64,000 nt of DNA from Chloroflexota bacterium (GCA_030603665.1 JAUVXJ010000010.1:62001-126000); one strand, 5' to 3'. Counted from the stretch's first letter, positions 44,198 through 53,035 are shown. Numbers and translations: made by a program. Notes: generated by a model from the sequence alone, not told the origin.

Positions 44198-45367
44198 ATG
44201 AAAAGCAAGCTGTCAACCTTGGGATTGGTGTTCATGCTGAGTGGGTTGATCTTGAGTGGTTGCGGGCCGGGCCCAGCTCAGCCTACCGAAGTCCCAACGA
44301 CCACCCCGACGGAGGCCGGCCCGGCTCGGCCCACCGAGACGCCGACCCCGGTCGAGCCGGCGGAGACGTGGGTCTACGTGGACCTCATGCCGGACCAGTC
44401 CGGTACGACGGTGACCTGGATGGACGATCGTGGCGGCACCGCCAGCTCGGTCCCTGCGCCGGGTACAAGGTACCAGGTGCTTGGAGAGTGGGTTTACTAT
44501 CAGGAAAGCGTTCACGGCACGGTACACCGGGTGAACGTCGCCGGGCAGGACGAGCGCTTTGATTTCATGGGCATCCCGGAGGATTATCTGGATCCGGTGG
44601 ATTGGGCCATCTCGCCCGATGGGACTCAAATCATCTGGAAGCTGAGTTTCTTTGAGGCGGGGGAGGGCTACGACGTCACTCTCACTTCCGAACTCTACGT
44701 CGCCACCATCGCCACCGGCGAGACCCGCCTGTTGACCACGCACGTCGTCAGTGAACACTGGACTCTAGACCCGTGGGGCTTCTCGCCCGATGGTTCGCAG
44801 GTTTTCGTGTACCAGGAGCCCTATGGTATCGGCGGCATGTTCCCCGTATACGGCGAGTTCAGCGTGATGGATGTCGCAACCGGCCAGCTCACCCCCCTGC
44901 CCGACCCAATGCCGCAGGGCGCTGCCGGGATGGGTGTCCTCAGCGACGACGGGGCGCGACTGGTCCGCCTCGGCTATGCAGAGGGCGAGGGCTTCAAGGC
45001 CAGCCTTACTGACCTGGTGAGCGGGCAGACCACCGAAATCGTGACCACCATCTCGACCGATATGGGGCCCGTGCAGGCCGGGGACGGCGTGTTCTCGCCC
45101 GACGGCTCGACGCTGGTCTACACCGTTGCCTACGACCCTCTGGGCAGCGCAACCTTCGCTCTGTTCCAGGTGGATTTGGCCGCGGGGACGCAGCAGGAGC
45201 TCCTGGCTCCCCAGCCTACTCGCTACAAAGTGGCCCGCTTCGAGGACGACGGCTCGCTCTTGCTGACGATTTCCTGGCCTGGGGACGGGGCAGGCACCTT
45301 CCGCCTGCATCCCGACGGCACGCTGGAGCAGCTTTCGGAATTGACTTTCCTGGGGGTCTCGCAGTAA
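44198..45367 (+). CDS. Beta-propeller (WD40-like/PD40) lipoprotein
   Basis: The ATG at 44198 (MKSKLSTLGLVFMLSGLILS) follows AGGAGGAAAGAGGAA; lipobox LSGC. A Thr/Pro-rich linker (PTEVPTTTPTEAGPARPTET) leads into repeats typical of TolB-like propellers: SPDGTQIIWKLSFFEAG, FSPDGSQVFVYQEPYG, SDDGARLVRLGYAEG and SPDGSTLVYTVAYDP. The 389-residue protein is probably exposed at the surface and may bind partners. No catalytic residues are evident. It is between two repeat-type lipoproteins, with about 190-220 bp gaps. Confidence 0.75.
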   Translation: MKSKLSTLGLVFMLSGLILSGCGPGPAQPTEVPTTTPTEAGPARPTETPTPVEPAETWVYVDLMPDQSGTTVTWMDDRGGTASSVPAPGTRYQVLGEWVYYQESVHGTVHRVNVAGQDERFDFMGIPEDYLDPVDWAISPDGTQIIWKLSFFEAGEGYDVTLTSELYVATIATGETRLLTTHVVSEHWTLDPWGFSPDGSQVFVYQEPYGIGGMFPVYGEFSVMDVATGQLTPLPDPMPQGAAGMGVLSDDGARLVRLGYAEGEGFKASLTDLVSGQTTEIVTTISTDMGPVQAGDGVFSPDGSTLVYTVAYDPLGSATFALFQVDLAAGTQQELLAPQPTRYKVARFEDDGSLLLTISWPGDGAGTFRLHPDGTLEQLSELTFLGVSQ

Positions 45368-45590
45368 GAGTGAGGCTGGCAGAAAGACATTCGTGAAGTT
45401 CGTGATAGAATCCTGGGTGCTTGACAATGAGATGCAATTCCGTCTGCCTGAGCGGGTGGCGCAAGTAGACAACCGAATGGAACAGAATCCCCACTGCAAG
45501 CGTCCGTTGTGTAGGAATTGACAATCCAATGGCCAGCATTGAGGAAGGAAGAGCATGTTCGACGGGAGAAAGCCAGGGAGGTTGGATGAG

Positions 45591-46577
45591 ATGTTTGGCA
45601 AGAAGATAACACTGGGGTGCCTGCTGGTTTCGGCTCTAATACTGAGCCTGACGAGTTGCGCGGGTACGGCTGCGCCCGTACCTGGTGAGGCACCGGAGGC
45701 TTCGGCTGACGTGGTCGGAGCGCGCGACGCGGCTGTGACCTTCGTTCGAGGGCACTTCGACGAGGTACCAGAAGCCTCGCTGTCCTGGGTGGAGGAGAGG
45801 CTTACGCCCGAGGATCTGCCGGGCGGCGCGGAGTGGGAGTATACCGCAGGGGACTGGGTGGTCAAGGTGTCCCACGCTGTGCTGCCGCCCGAATGGACGG
45901 TGTACCGCGTGGGCGTGTTCAATGAGGCCACTGGCTTCGAGTGGGAGGGCCGCGTCGATGGGTCCGGTCGTGTGCCCGAGGCGCCGGAGAATGTGCTGCT
46001 GGCCCGGGACCAGGCTCTGTTCTACATCACCGAGCGGTATGGATTGTCTGCGCTCGGTCCGGGCCTGGCATGGGAGGAGGAATGGGCCGTCGGCGAGGGT
46101 ATCGTTGGTGCAGGCGGCTATCGATACTCCTCCGGAGATTGGGTGGTGACGGTCTCGTATCCGGTGGTGGCGCCCGAGAACACCATCTACACGATATCCG
46201 TGGCCAACCAGAGTACAGGCTTCCAGTGGGAAGGTGAAGTGGATGCCCAGGGCGCGCTGACCGAGCACGCCGCGCAGGCGCCGGAGGAGATGTTCGACAG
46301 GGTCACCGCCCGCGATGCGGCCATGGACTACATCTTCGAGACGTACAAGTATCCTCCTCTGGATCAATCCGTGGAGTGGCAGGAGGAGAGATTGACCGCT
46401 GAGGGCATAGTCGGCGCCGAGACCTTCGAGTACACCGCACAGAGTTGGGTGGTGGAGATCTCTTACCCTATCGTGGCTCCCGAGGCGACGATCTACGAGG
46501 TGACAGTGACCAATGAGGGCCTTGGGCTCGAGTGGCAGGGGACGGTCGACGCGCAGGGTGTGGTGACTGAAGGGTAG
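45591..46577 (+). CDS. Repeat-built lipoprotein (3 type-A repeats)
   Basis: The ATG at 45591 (MFGKKITLGCLLVSALILSL) has GGGAGG 9 nt upstream, and TSCAG gives the lipid Cys. Its leader region and start resemble those of the gene at 42201 (GRLDEMFGKK against GRFDEMLGKR). Three type-A repeats follow: ARDAAVTFVRGHFDEV..., ARDQALFYITERYGLS..., ARDAAMDYIFETYKYP..., each ending F.WEG.VD..G.V or LEWQGTVDAQGVV. The repeats resemble PepSY-like external domains. Function unknown. A terminator follows at 46605-46628. Confidence 0.75.
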   Translation: MFGKKITLGCLLVSALILSLTSCAGTAAPVPGEAPEASADVVGARDAAVTFVRGHFDEVPEASLSWVEERLTPEDLPGGAEWEYTAGDWVVKVSHAVLPPEWTVYRVGVFNEATGFEWEGRVDGSGRVPEAPENVLLARDQALFYITERYGLSALGPGLAWEEEWAVGEGIVGAGGYRYSSGDWVVTVSYPVVAPENTIYTISVANQSTGFQWEGEVDAQGALTEHAAQAPEEMFDRVTARDAAMDYIFETYKYPPLDQSVEWQEERLTAEGIVGAETFEYTAQSWVVEISYPIVAPEATIYEVTVTNEGLGLEWQGTVDAQGVVTEG

Positions 46578-46604
46578 AAGTCAGGTAGTTCACTGCAACA
46601 CCGA

Positions 46605-46628
46605 GGGCCAGGGAATAGCCCCTGGCCC
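46605..46628 (+). terminator. Terminator after the repeat lipoprotein gene
   Basis: GGGCCAGGG (46605-46613) pairs with CCCTGGCCC (46620-46628), with TTCACT following. Confidence 0.75.
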
Positions 46629-46725
46629 TTCACTGTGCCCCGGAGGAAGCTCGAGCGAACGATCCCTGGGAAGATGAGCTGCTGCGCGCTTCGTCTTCCG
46701 AAGTCCTTCTAGGAGGCAGGGCCTC

Positions 46726-48213
46726 CTATTCGGGACACATGGTCTCGTGCCCCGGTGCACAGTACTCTGCGCGCCCGCCTACCATGGTCATCAGCACTTC
46801 GATGTCCTTGATGCGGCCAGGATCCACCGTCACCGGGTTCTCGGAAAGAACGATCAGGTCGGCCAGTTTCCCCGCCGTTATGCTGCCGAGTTCCTCGTCG
46901 CGGAAGAGTGCATATGCTGACCCCATGGTCATGATTCGCAGCGCCTCTTCTACGGTGATGGCGTTCGCTGCAAACCAGTCCGGTGGCTCGCAGACCGAAC
47001 CGTCTTCCGCGATGCTACGGCGAGTGACAAAGCCATAGAGATCGATGATGGGGTTGACAGGGGGTATGGGAGGATCGTCTCCATGCCAAGCGATGGGCAG
47101 CCCGGGATTGGCGTCCAGGAGCGCCCGCCAACGCCATTCCCAGGGCCTATACTCATCCGGGACCGCGTATCTGTACTTGCCGGTGGTGCCTGACCCGAGG
47201 CAGATGGGGTACTCACCGAAGATCAAGGGGACTATCCCGATCTCGCTGTACCGTGGCATAAGCTCTGGACGCAAGAGACCGTTGTGTTCGATGCGGTGCC
47301 GCAAGGAGTTGGGTGCTCCCTCCAGCGCCGCGGCGATGGCGTTCTGCACCTGTTCGATGGCTCGATCTCCGAGGGCATGGATCGCCATCTGGTAGCCATC
47401 GGCGTGCACGCTGGCCACTATCTGGTCCATCTCCTCCTGTGTGAAGAAGAGGTCGCCTTGCCCCACACCGTTGGGGTATTCGAAGCTCACCGCCGGCCCA
47501 CCGCAGGACCCACCGTCGCTGAAGATCTTCACCCCCGCGATACGTAGCATTTCACCTGGCTCGCGCGTTGGTGCATGGTCTCTATACCACTCTCCCTTGA
47601 GGTCGCCGCAATTGCTGGTGTATGACATGTACACGCTGGTGCGGACGCGCAGCTTGCCCTCCCGCTCCAACGCGCGTAATCGTTCCAGGAGATCGGGGGC
47701 AGTACCCGCATCCGCCAGAGTGGTGATCCCGTGCGTCAGCGCCAGATCTTGAATGCCCTCCAGGTCCGTGCCATACTGATCGGGGGCAGAGAGGATGTGC
47801 GTGTGAGCGTCCACAAAGCCGGGCATGAGCGCCCGCCCCTGGAGGTCGATGACCTGCGTCTGTGGCCCCGCTAGAGCCAGGATGTCCTCGTCGCTGCCGA
47901 CGGCCAGAATGCTCTCACCCTGGATAGCCAGGGCTTGCGCCTCCGGCTGCTCCGTCTCCATGGTGAGTATCGAGCCGTTGTGAAGGACCAAGTCGGGCGC
48001 GAGAGTGGACGGCGAAGGAGGCGGCACGGTTGGCGGCGGCTGTGGCGCTGCGGTTGCTGTTGCCGGGAGAGGAGTCGGCTCCTCCGAGGTGATGGAGCTC
48101 CCGGGCGTATCAGAGGCTGATGGCGCCGGCCCGCTGCAAGCGAGAGGGAGGAAGGCCAGTAGCAGCGCGAAAGCGATCCCTATTCCCAGCAGACGATCGG
48201 GGTCTCTCCTCAT
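46726..48213 (-). CDS. Exported amidohydrolase (YtcJ/amidohydrolase-3 family)
   Basis: The 495-residue product starts MRRDPDRLLGIGIAFALLLA with lipobox LAC, then a Pro/Thr/Ser-rich linker. The amidohydrolase core has ALMPGFVDAHTHI (HxH metal site), GVKIFSDGG, MAIHALGDRAIEQVQNA and RHRIEHNGLLRPELM, and ITAGKLADLIVLSENPVTV at the end. Family members hydrolyse amide or formyl bonds in small compounds; this one should work outside the membrane. Substrate unknown. It ends 12 bp in front of a short spacer before metG? No cotranscription signal is clear; the gene lies 35 bp downstream of metG on the same strand. Confidence 0.85.
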   Translation of the reverse strand: MRRDPDRLLGIGIAFALLLAFLPLACSGPAPSASDTPGSSITSEEPTPLPATATAAPQPPPTVPPPSPSTLAPDLVLHNGSILTMETEQPEAQALAIQGESILAVGSDEDILALAGPQTQVIDLQGRALMPGFVDAHTHILSAPDQYGTDLEGIQDLALTHGITTLADAGTAPDLLERLRALEREGKLRVRTSVYMSYTSNCGDLKGEWYRDHAPTREPGEMLRIAGVKIFSDGGSCGGPAVSFEYPNGVGQGDLFFTQEEMDQIVASVHADGYQMAIHALGDRAIEQVQNAIAAALEGAPNSLRHRIEHNGLLRPELMPRYSEIGIVPLIFGEYPICLGSGTTGKYRYAVPDEYRPWEWRWRALLDANPGLPIAWHGDDPPIPPVNPIIDLYGFVTRRSIAEDGSVCEPPDWFAANAITVEEALRIMTMGSAYALFRDEELGSITAGKLADLIVLSENPVTVDPGRIKDIEVLMTMVGGRAEYCAPGHETMCPE

Positions 48214-48248
48214 GAGCTTCCCCTTTCGAAACGGAAGTGGCCCTGCCG

Positions 48249-49982
48249 TTACCCCAGCCGGGCCAGCTCCTCTTCCACCATGCTCTCGTCCAGCTTCTTG
48301 AACAGGGGTTCCGGATTGTTCAGTGCATGCCCTGCGGGCAGCGAGCTGGGCGCCCAGGATGCATCGGCCGTGGGAGGATCGTAGACCAGAGCGTCATGGG
48401 TCTTCCCATCTTCCTCAAAGGTCTCTATCCTCGACTGGCCCATGAGGCTCCCCTCGCATCCCAGGCACTCGTGCAGCTTCTGAGAGGTGAAGGGCAGGAA
48501 GGGATAGAACAGTATCTTGAAGGAGTTGAGCACGCCAATCATCACGTACATGGTAGTGGCCGCGGCCTGGTGATTCTCCTTGATCACCTTCCAGGGCTCT
48601 TTCTCGTCCAGGTACCGATTGGCTTCGTGAGCCACAGCCATGACCTCGGCCAGGGCCGCCTTGAAGTGGGCCGCGCCTATCAGGTCGCCCACCGGCTCGA
48701 AGGCGTCCTCCACTTTCTGGAGGATAGCCTGGTCCTCGTCCGTCAACTCTCCCGGCTCCGGCACCTGCTGGTCGAAGTTGCGATAGGTGAAGGTGAGCAC
48801 CCGGTGCGCTAGGTTGCCCCAGGCAGCCAGCAACTCGTCGTTGTTCTTGCGCCAGAAGTCGTACCAGGAGAAGTCGGTATCTCGATTCTCCGGTGCATTG
48901 ACGGTGAGGTAGTAGCGCAGGGGATCCGGGTCGTACCGGCTCAGATACTCGGGGAGCCAGACGGCGAGTTTCCTGCTCACAGACAGTTTCTGCCCTTCCA
49001 GGTTGAGGTACTCGTTGGCGGGCACATCATACGGCAGGTTCAGGTCACCGTACCCCATGAGCATGGCGGGCCAGATGATGGCGTGGAAGGGGATGTTGTC
49101 CTTGCCGATGAAGTGGTACCCTCGGGCGGGCTGCTGCCACCACTCCCGCCACCTCTCGGGATGGCCAACATTCTTGGCCCACTCGATGCTGGCCGAGAGG
49201 TAGCCGATCACCGCCTCGAACCAGACGTAGATGCACTTGTCCTCGTACCCCTCCACAGGGACGTCGATACCCCACTTCATGTCACGGGTGATGGGGCGCG
49301 GGCGGAGCCCATCCCTCAACATATTCTTCGTGAAGTTGAGCACGTTGGGCCGCCAGTAGTCCTTGTCCTCCAACCAGTCCGTCAAACGCTCGGCGAAGGC
49401 GGGAAGGTCCAGGAAGAAGTGCTCCGTCTCCCTGACCACGGGGGTAGTGCCGTCGAACTTGCAGCGGGGCTCGATCAGCTCTGTGGCGTCCAGGGGATGG
49501 CCGCAGTTGTCGCACTGATCGCCCCGGGCGTTGTCGTAGCCGCACAGAGGGCAGGTGCCCTCCACGTACCGGTCAGGCAGATAACGATCCTCTTGCTCGC
49601 AGTACAGCTGTTTCATCACGTCCTGGAAGATGTAGCCATTCTCCTGGAGCTTGATGAACATGTCCTGGGCCACGCGGTGATGGTTCTCGGTGTCGGTGTG
49701 GGTGAAGAGGTCGAAGCTCAGGCCCAGCTCCATGAAGCTGTCTAGAAAGCGACTGTGATAGCGCAGGAACAGCTCCTCGGGAGAGACCCCCTCCTGCTTG
49801 GCGGCGATGGTGATGGGGGTGCCGTGGGAGTCGGAGCCCGAGACCATGATCACGTCGTTGCCGCGCAGACGGTGGTATCGGGCGAAGATGTCAGGTGGGA
49901 GGTAAGCTCCAGCGACGTGACCCACATGCCGGTCGCCGCTGGCGTACGGCCAGGCGACGAAGACCCCAATCTTTTTCCCCAT
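48249..49982 (-). CDS. metG: Methionyl-tRNA synthetase
   Basis: The 577-residue product starts MGKKIGVFVAWPYASGDRHV; HVGH is the HIGH box. DSHGTPITI follows. A Cys cluster (CPLCGYDNARGDQCDNCG) marks the zinc knuckle. The KMSKS counterpart is KLSVSRKLAVW, a relaxed form. The C-terminal EMAP-like tRNA-binding domain is missing, as in many bacteria with a 550-580-residue MetRS. It charges initiator and elongator tRNA-Met. It precedes the exported amidohydrolase. Confidence 0.96.
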   Translation of the reverse strand: MGKKIGVFVAWPYASGDRHVGHVAGAYLPPDIFARYHRLRGNDVIMVSGSDSHGTPITIAAKQEGVSPEELFLRYHSRFLDSFMELGLSFDLFTHTDTENHHRVAQDMFIKLQENGYIFQDVMKQLYCEQEDRYLPDRYVEGTCPLCGYDNARGDQCDNCGHPLDATELIEPRCKFDGTTPVVRETEHFFLDLPAFAERLTDWLEDKDYWRPNVLNFTKNMLRDGLRPRPITRDMKWGIDVPVEGYEDKCIYVWFEAVIGYLSASIEWAKNVGHPERWREWWQQPARGYHFIGKDNIPFHAIIWPAMLMGYGDLNLPYDVPANEYLNLEGQKLSVSRKLAVWLPEYLSRYDPDPLRYYLTVNAPENRDTDFSWYDFWRKNNDELLAAWGNLAHRVLTFTYRNFDQQVPEPGELTDEDQAILQKVEDAFEPVGDLIGAAHFKAALAEVMAVAHEANRYLDEKEPWKVIKENHQAAATTMYVMIGVLNSFKILFYPFLPFTSQKLHECLGCEGSLMGQSRIETFEEDGKTHDALVYDPPTADASWAPSSLPAGHALNNPEPLFKKLDESMVEEELARLG

Positions 49983-50070
49983 TGTGGCGTCCTTTCCTCC
50001 TTTGTACTTGACGGGATTCTATCACAGGCCACGGTGAAAGGGTAGCTTTGCTGATCGGGATTGGTGGTCT

Positions 50071-50117
50071 TGGTGGGAGCCTGCGAGTCGAACTCAGCCC
50101 GAGGATGGCTGTAAGAC
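50071..50117 (-). other. Possible tRNA 3'-end remnant
   Basis: The minus strand reads CTGAGTTCGACTCGCAG followed by GCTCCCACCA. This resembles a T-arm (four of five pairs) with the invariant TTCGANT loop, then a short acceptor arm and CCA. No 5' half exists nearby and the acceptor arm is one base short, so it is not a tRNA gene. It could be a scar of integration or chance. Confidence 0.3.
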
Positions 50118-50118
50118 C

Positions 50119-50394
50119 CTACTGAGCCGCGGAGATTGGGCGGTCCAGCCAGATGCGAGATATGTGGTCGGTCAGCTGGCTGACCTGAAGGAGTTCCTCT
50201 CTGGAGAGCTGGAGAGCCAGGAAACTCTCGCTCTCGCGGTGGTATTCCCTCACGCCCAGTCGCTGAAGGGCGTCCTTGACCGCGTTGATGCTGCTCTCTG
50301 GGCGCAGGCCGACGATCACGCGGACTCTCTGCTCGCCGCGGGCTTCTGCCCGGTCCAGGGCATCCACTACTTCAGAACGCAGTATGCCGCTCAT
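50119..50394 (-). CDS. Small protein resembling a free subtilisin-type (I9) propeptide
   Basis: The ATG at 50394 (MSGILRSEVVDALDRAEARG) follows GAGGAG with an 8-nt spacer and gives 91 residues. RVRVIVGLRPESSINAVKDA, REYHRESESFLALQLSREEL and VSQLTDHISRIWLDRPI show the pattern of peptidase inhibitor I9/subtilisin propeptides: a first strand, a helix, a strand that ends in a small set of hydrophobics, a second helix, and ISRIWLDRP in place of V..IE.D. No protease is next to it. A chimeric copy lies at 52540-52905. Confidence 0.55.
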   Translation of the reverse strand: MSGILRSEVVDALDRAEARGEQRVRVIVGLRPESSINAVKDALQRLGVREYHRESESFLALQLSREELLQVSQLTDHISRIWLDRPISAAQ

Positions 50395-50525
50395 TCGGTT
50401 TTCTCCTCGTCGGCCTTCCTTGTGAACAGTCACTCGAAAGCCATGGTAGCATCTGGCCGGTTCGACTTCAAGTTACCCCGCTCAAGCTCGGCGGCGCAGC
50501 AAGGGGGCAGCGGTTTGCAGCGCGA
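50155..50525. repeat. Duplicated segment, copy 1
   Basis: About 370 bp covering the I9-like gene and its upstream region recur at 52660-53035 in the same orientation with high identity; for example, CCATGGTAGCATCTGGCCGG is found in both. Confidence 0.75.
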
Positions 50526-50612
50526 GCTTGGGTCTGCTACTATCGATGGTATGCTGGAGGCGTTCACCGTATTAGGTGGCCGCTACCAAACGGCCCACAT
50601 GGAGGTTCCACA

Positions 50613-50786
50613 ATGGCAGAGATGTACACGGCAGGCAAGCTGGCCAAGGCTCTGGGTGTCTCCCAGGGCAAGGTGAAGAAGATCATCGAGGCGGAGAGTA
50701 TCGAGCCCGACGAGGTCAAGCGGAACTGCAAGTACTACGGCGAGGAGACCGCAGCCAAGATCAAGGCTTTGCTGGAGAAGGGCTAG
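50613..50786 (+). CDS. 57-residue helix-turn-helix-like protein
   Basis: GGAGGTTCCACA precedes the ATG. The product (MAEMYTAGKLAKALGVSQGK ... VKKIIEAESIEP ... YYGEETAAKIKALLEKG) begins with a helix-turn-helix pattern of the MerR/excisionase type (AGKLAKALGVSQGKVKKII), then a short wing. Small proteins of this shape are often DNA-binding, but no target is known. It is on the plus strand, convergent with the secreted-protein gene, whose stop lies 10 bp further on. Confidence 0.65.
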   Translation: MAEMYTAGKLAKALGVSQGKVKKIIEAESIEPDEVKRNCKYYGEETAAKIKALLEKG

Positions 50787-50796
50787 AGATCAGCGG

Positions 50797-51522
50797 CTAG
50801 GGCTGCGCCGACAGGTTGCCATACCTGAACGACACGTTCAGGTGGTCGTGATTGGTCATGGCCAGCATGCCCAGCCTGCTCACGGCATCGCACGAACTCA
50901 CATTGTTGACCACCAGCCAGTGGGGGCCTCCGGCTGCGGGGTCCCAAATCCAGCTCCCAGAACCGTACCCGAAGCCGGCCTTCCCGCTGACCTCGGTGTA
51001 CCTCACGGCCATGTCTCCCGGCCAGTGGAACTCCACCCTGACGTTGGAAGCGGGCAAACCGTTGGCGCGATAGACCCACACGTCCAGGCTTGACGGCCCG
51101 CTCCTCTCCCTCAACTCCACGCAGTGGTAGCCCCAGCCGCCTATCTGCTCCACGCGCACCCCGTACTTGTTCACCGCCCATTGGTAGCTACGCTGGACCC
51201 CATACATGTCGTACACCTTCAGGCCGACCGGTCCGGGCGGTGGTGCGGGGGTGGGCGTGGGTGTCGGTGTCGGGGTGGAGGTAGGAGTAGGCGTGGGAGT
51301 ATTGGCCACGGCCGCGTACGGTAGGTATGACCTGGGGATCAGTGGGGCAGGCAGGTCCAGGACGATGTATGGCAGGTAGGCTACCGGCGTCAGTTCCGCC
51401 GGGATATCACCCAGGGCCGAAGCTGGGGCGGGCACCCCCAACAACAGCGAGGCCAGTTCCAGGACCACCAGCGTGAGCAGCAGTGCGCATCCTGCGAGGA
51501 TAAGGTTGGAGTCTGTTTTCAT
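50797..51522 (-). CDS. Secreted protein with TPTP linker and Ig-like domain
   Basis: MKTDSNLILAGCALLLTLVV forms a signal anchor, followed by two 'YLPY' elements and a run of Thr-Pro repeats (about 75-92). The C-terminal 150 residues make a beta-rich domain (VYDMYGVQRSYQWAVNKYGV; SSLDVWVYRANGLPASNVRV; HWPGDMAVRYTEVSGKAGFG; VVNNVSSCDAVSRLGMLAMT). The order of strands with a G/W/D-rich turn suggests an Ig-like or carbohydrate-binding-like fold. The protein is probably anchored at the cell surface. No enzyme motif. Function unknown. Confidence 0.6.
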   Translation of the reverse strand: MKTDSNLILAGCALLLTLVVLELASLLLGVPAPASALGDIPAELTPVAYLPYIVLDLPAPLIPRSYLPYAAVANTPTPTPTSTPTPTPTPTPAPPPGPVGLKVYDMYGVQRSYQWAVNKYGVRVEQIGGWGYHCVELRERSGPSSLDVWVYRANGLPASNVRVEFHWPGDMAVRYTEVSGKAGFGYGSGSWIWDPAAGGPHWLVVNNVSSCDAVSRLGMLAMTNHDHLNVSFRYGNLSAQP

Positions 51523-51705
51523 CTTTGCCTGGGCACGCGAGACAGAGGCCCGGTCCGCGGGCGCAAGCAGAGTGTAGCGTTGCTTACACCCGCTGTCAAT
51601 ACTACCGTGACGCCATGCTCAATTCGTGGGGGTCGAGCCAAGCGCGACCATGGGAGGAAGGTGAGCTGGGCTAATGGTCGTGGGGTGGGCGCTTCCTAGC
51701 GCAGA

Positions 51706-52341
51706 TCAGCTCGGGTAGTTCTTCAGCAGCAGGGGGAAATAGCCGACGGGCTGCATGCTGGACGTGAGCCCAACCTCGTCGAAATACACAGGGCTCGGGG
51801 CATCGGCCGTTCGGATGGCGGCGATGATCTTGATCCTGGCCTTCGAGGTATCCGGCGGCGACAGTGCGGAGACCACGGTGATGGGCCGGTAGAAGTCGTT
51901 GTCCTCAGAGAGGCAGTCTGCGAGGTCGGGCCAGTCGGAGTCGTGCCACTCGATGCGCAGACACACGCGGCTGAATGCAGATTCGTTCTTATACACCCAG
52001 CCTGTCAGAGTGTAGGTTGCGCCGGCGAACACGTCCACATCTTGATAGATCCAGACGCCTCCCGTGGTGCCGCTCTTCGTCAAGGACGCCGCCCAGTTTC
52101 CCGAGCTGACAGGTGTGGTGACGGTGACGAATGTGGATCCAAAGGATTGACTCCAGCCTGCGGTGCCCTCTTCGAATCCGCCATTGCCCAGAAGATTGCT
52201 CTGCGCGTGGGCGGTGTTGAGGGCCAGGAGCAGGGCCACCGCCACAGGGACAAGGCCAGAGAGGATGAGAAGTGCCAGGATGCGGCACCTTTGGTGAGCC
52301 TGACCACCATTGCTCTGCCGGGCTCTCTCGCGGCCATTCAT
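51706..52341 (-). CDS. Secreted CBM-like protein with 'FPLLLKN' tail
   Basis: A basic N-terminus and hydrophobic ILALLILSGLVPVAVALLLA form a signal sequence, probably cut after AHA. The mature part starts QSNLLGNGGFEEGTAGWSQ, the usual opening of a CBM4/9-like module (NGGFE...W). Later strands read WIYQDVDVFAGATYTLTGWV and ARIKIIAAIRTADAPSPVYF with DEVGLTSS. The C-terminus is GYFPLLLKNYPS, a tail often found on secreted Chloroflexota proteins. It may bind polysaccharide. A broken copy of its C-terminus lies next to it (52428-52655). Confidence 0.65.
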   Translation of the reverse strand: MNGRERARQSNGGQAHQRCRILALLILSGLVPVAVALLLALNTAHAQSNLLGNGGFEEGTAGWSQSFGSTFVTVTTPVSSGNWAASLTKSGTTGGVWIYQDVDVFAGATYTLTGWVYKNESAFSRVCLRIEWHDSDWPDLADCLSEDNDFYRPITVVSALSPPDTSKARIKIIAAIRTADAPSPVYFDEVGLTSSMQPVGYFPLLLKNYPS

Positions 52342-52427
52342 GGTGATTCCCCTTGCAGGGTGATTCTATCTTGGGCAGGCCCGGTTGGCAAGGTGCGGTG
52401 AGCTGCTGTTGCCCTTGCTGCTGGAGA

Positions 52428-52655
52428 TCAGCTCGGGTAGTTCTTCAGCAGCAGCGGGAAGTAGCCGCTGGGCTGCATGCTTGACGTAAGGCAAATCTCG
52501 TCGAAGTACACCGGGTTCGGGGGATCGGCCGTGCGGATGTCACCGATGAGCTTGATCCTGGCCTTCGAGGTATCCGGCGGCGCCTGTGCGGAAGCCACGG
52601 TGATAGGTCGGTAGAAGGTGTTGTCTGCGGAGCGGCAGTCTTCGACGACGTCCAC
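52428..52655 (-). pseudogene. C-terminal fragment of a second CBM-like secreted protein
   Basis: The frame reads VVEDCRSADNTFYRPITVAS and ends SGYFPLLLKNYPS, matching the last 70 residues of the neighbouring protein at 51706-52341. The N-terminal signal and the first half of the domain are missing. At about 52655 the sequence switches abruptly to the I9-like gene copy, so a rearrangement joined the two. It lies partly inside the 52540-52905 frame in another reading frame. Confidence 0.75.
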
Positions 52656-52905
52656 CCAGCCAGATGCGAGATATGTGGTCGGTCAGCTGGCTGACCTGGA
52701 GGAGTTCCTCTCTGGAGAGCTGGAGAGCCAGGAAACTGTCGCTCTCGCGATGGTATTCCCTCACGCCCAGTCGCTGAAGGGCGTCCTTGAGGGCTATTAC
52801 GGTGCTCCCCGGTTGCAGGCCCGCGATGACGCGGACTCGCTTCTCGCCGCGGGCTTCTGCCCGGTCCAGGGCATCCGCCACTTCCGTCTGCACAATGACG
52901 CTCAT
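52540..52905 (-). CDS. Chimeric I9-propeptide-like protein, copy 2
   Basis: GAGGAG precedes the ATG by 8 nt. The first 80 residues (MSVIVQTEVADALDRAEARG ... VSQLTDHISRIWL) match the protein at 50119-50394. The remaining 40 (GGRRRRLPLRRQHLLPTYHR ...) come from out-of-frame reading of the CBM-like fragment and look like no real protein. So the copy keeps its start and upstream region but lost its native end. It may still make a protein, but is best seen as a damaged duplicate. Confidence 0.5.
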   Translation of the reverse strand: MSVIVQTEVADALDRAEARGEKRVRVIAGLQPGSTVIALKDALQRLGVREYHRESDSFLALQLSREELLQVSQLTDHISRIWLGGRRRRLPLRRQHLLPTYHRGFRTGAAGYLEGQDQAHR

Positions 52906-53035
52906 TCGGGTTGCTCCTCGTCCGCCGTGCCCCTGGAGACCGCTCTAAGCCATGGTAGCATCTGGCCGGTTCGACTTCAAGTTACCGCGCCCACGGTCCG
53001 GCGCCGCAGCGAGGGGGCAGCGGTTTACACCAACT
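52660..53035. repeat. Duplicated segment, copy 2
   Basis: This corresponds to 50155-50525 and ends near the same non-coding bases (AGGGGGCAGCGGTTT). The left end is the junction with the CBM-like fragment. The following 53036-53131 shows no gene. Confidence 0.75.
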
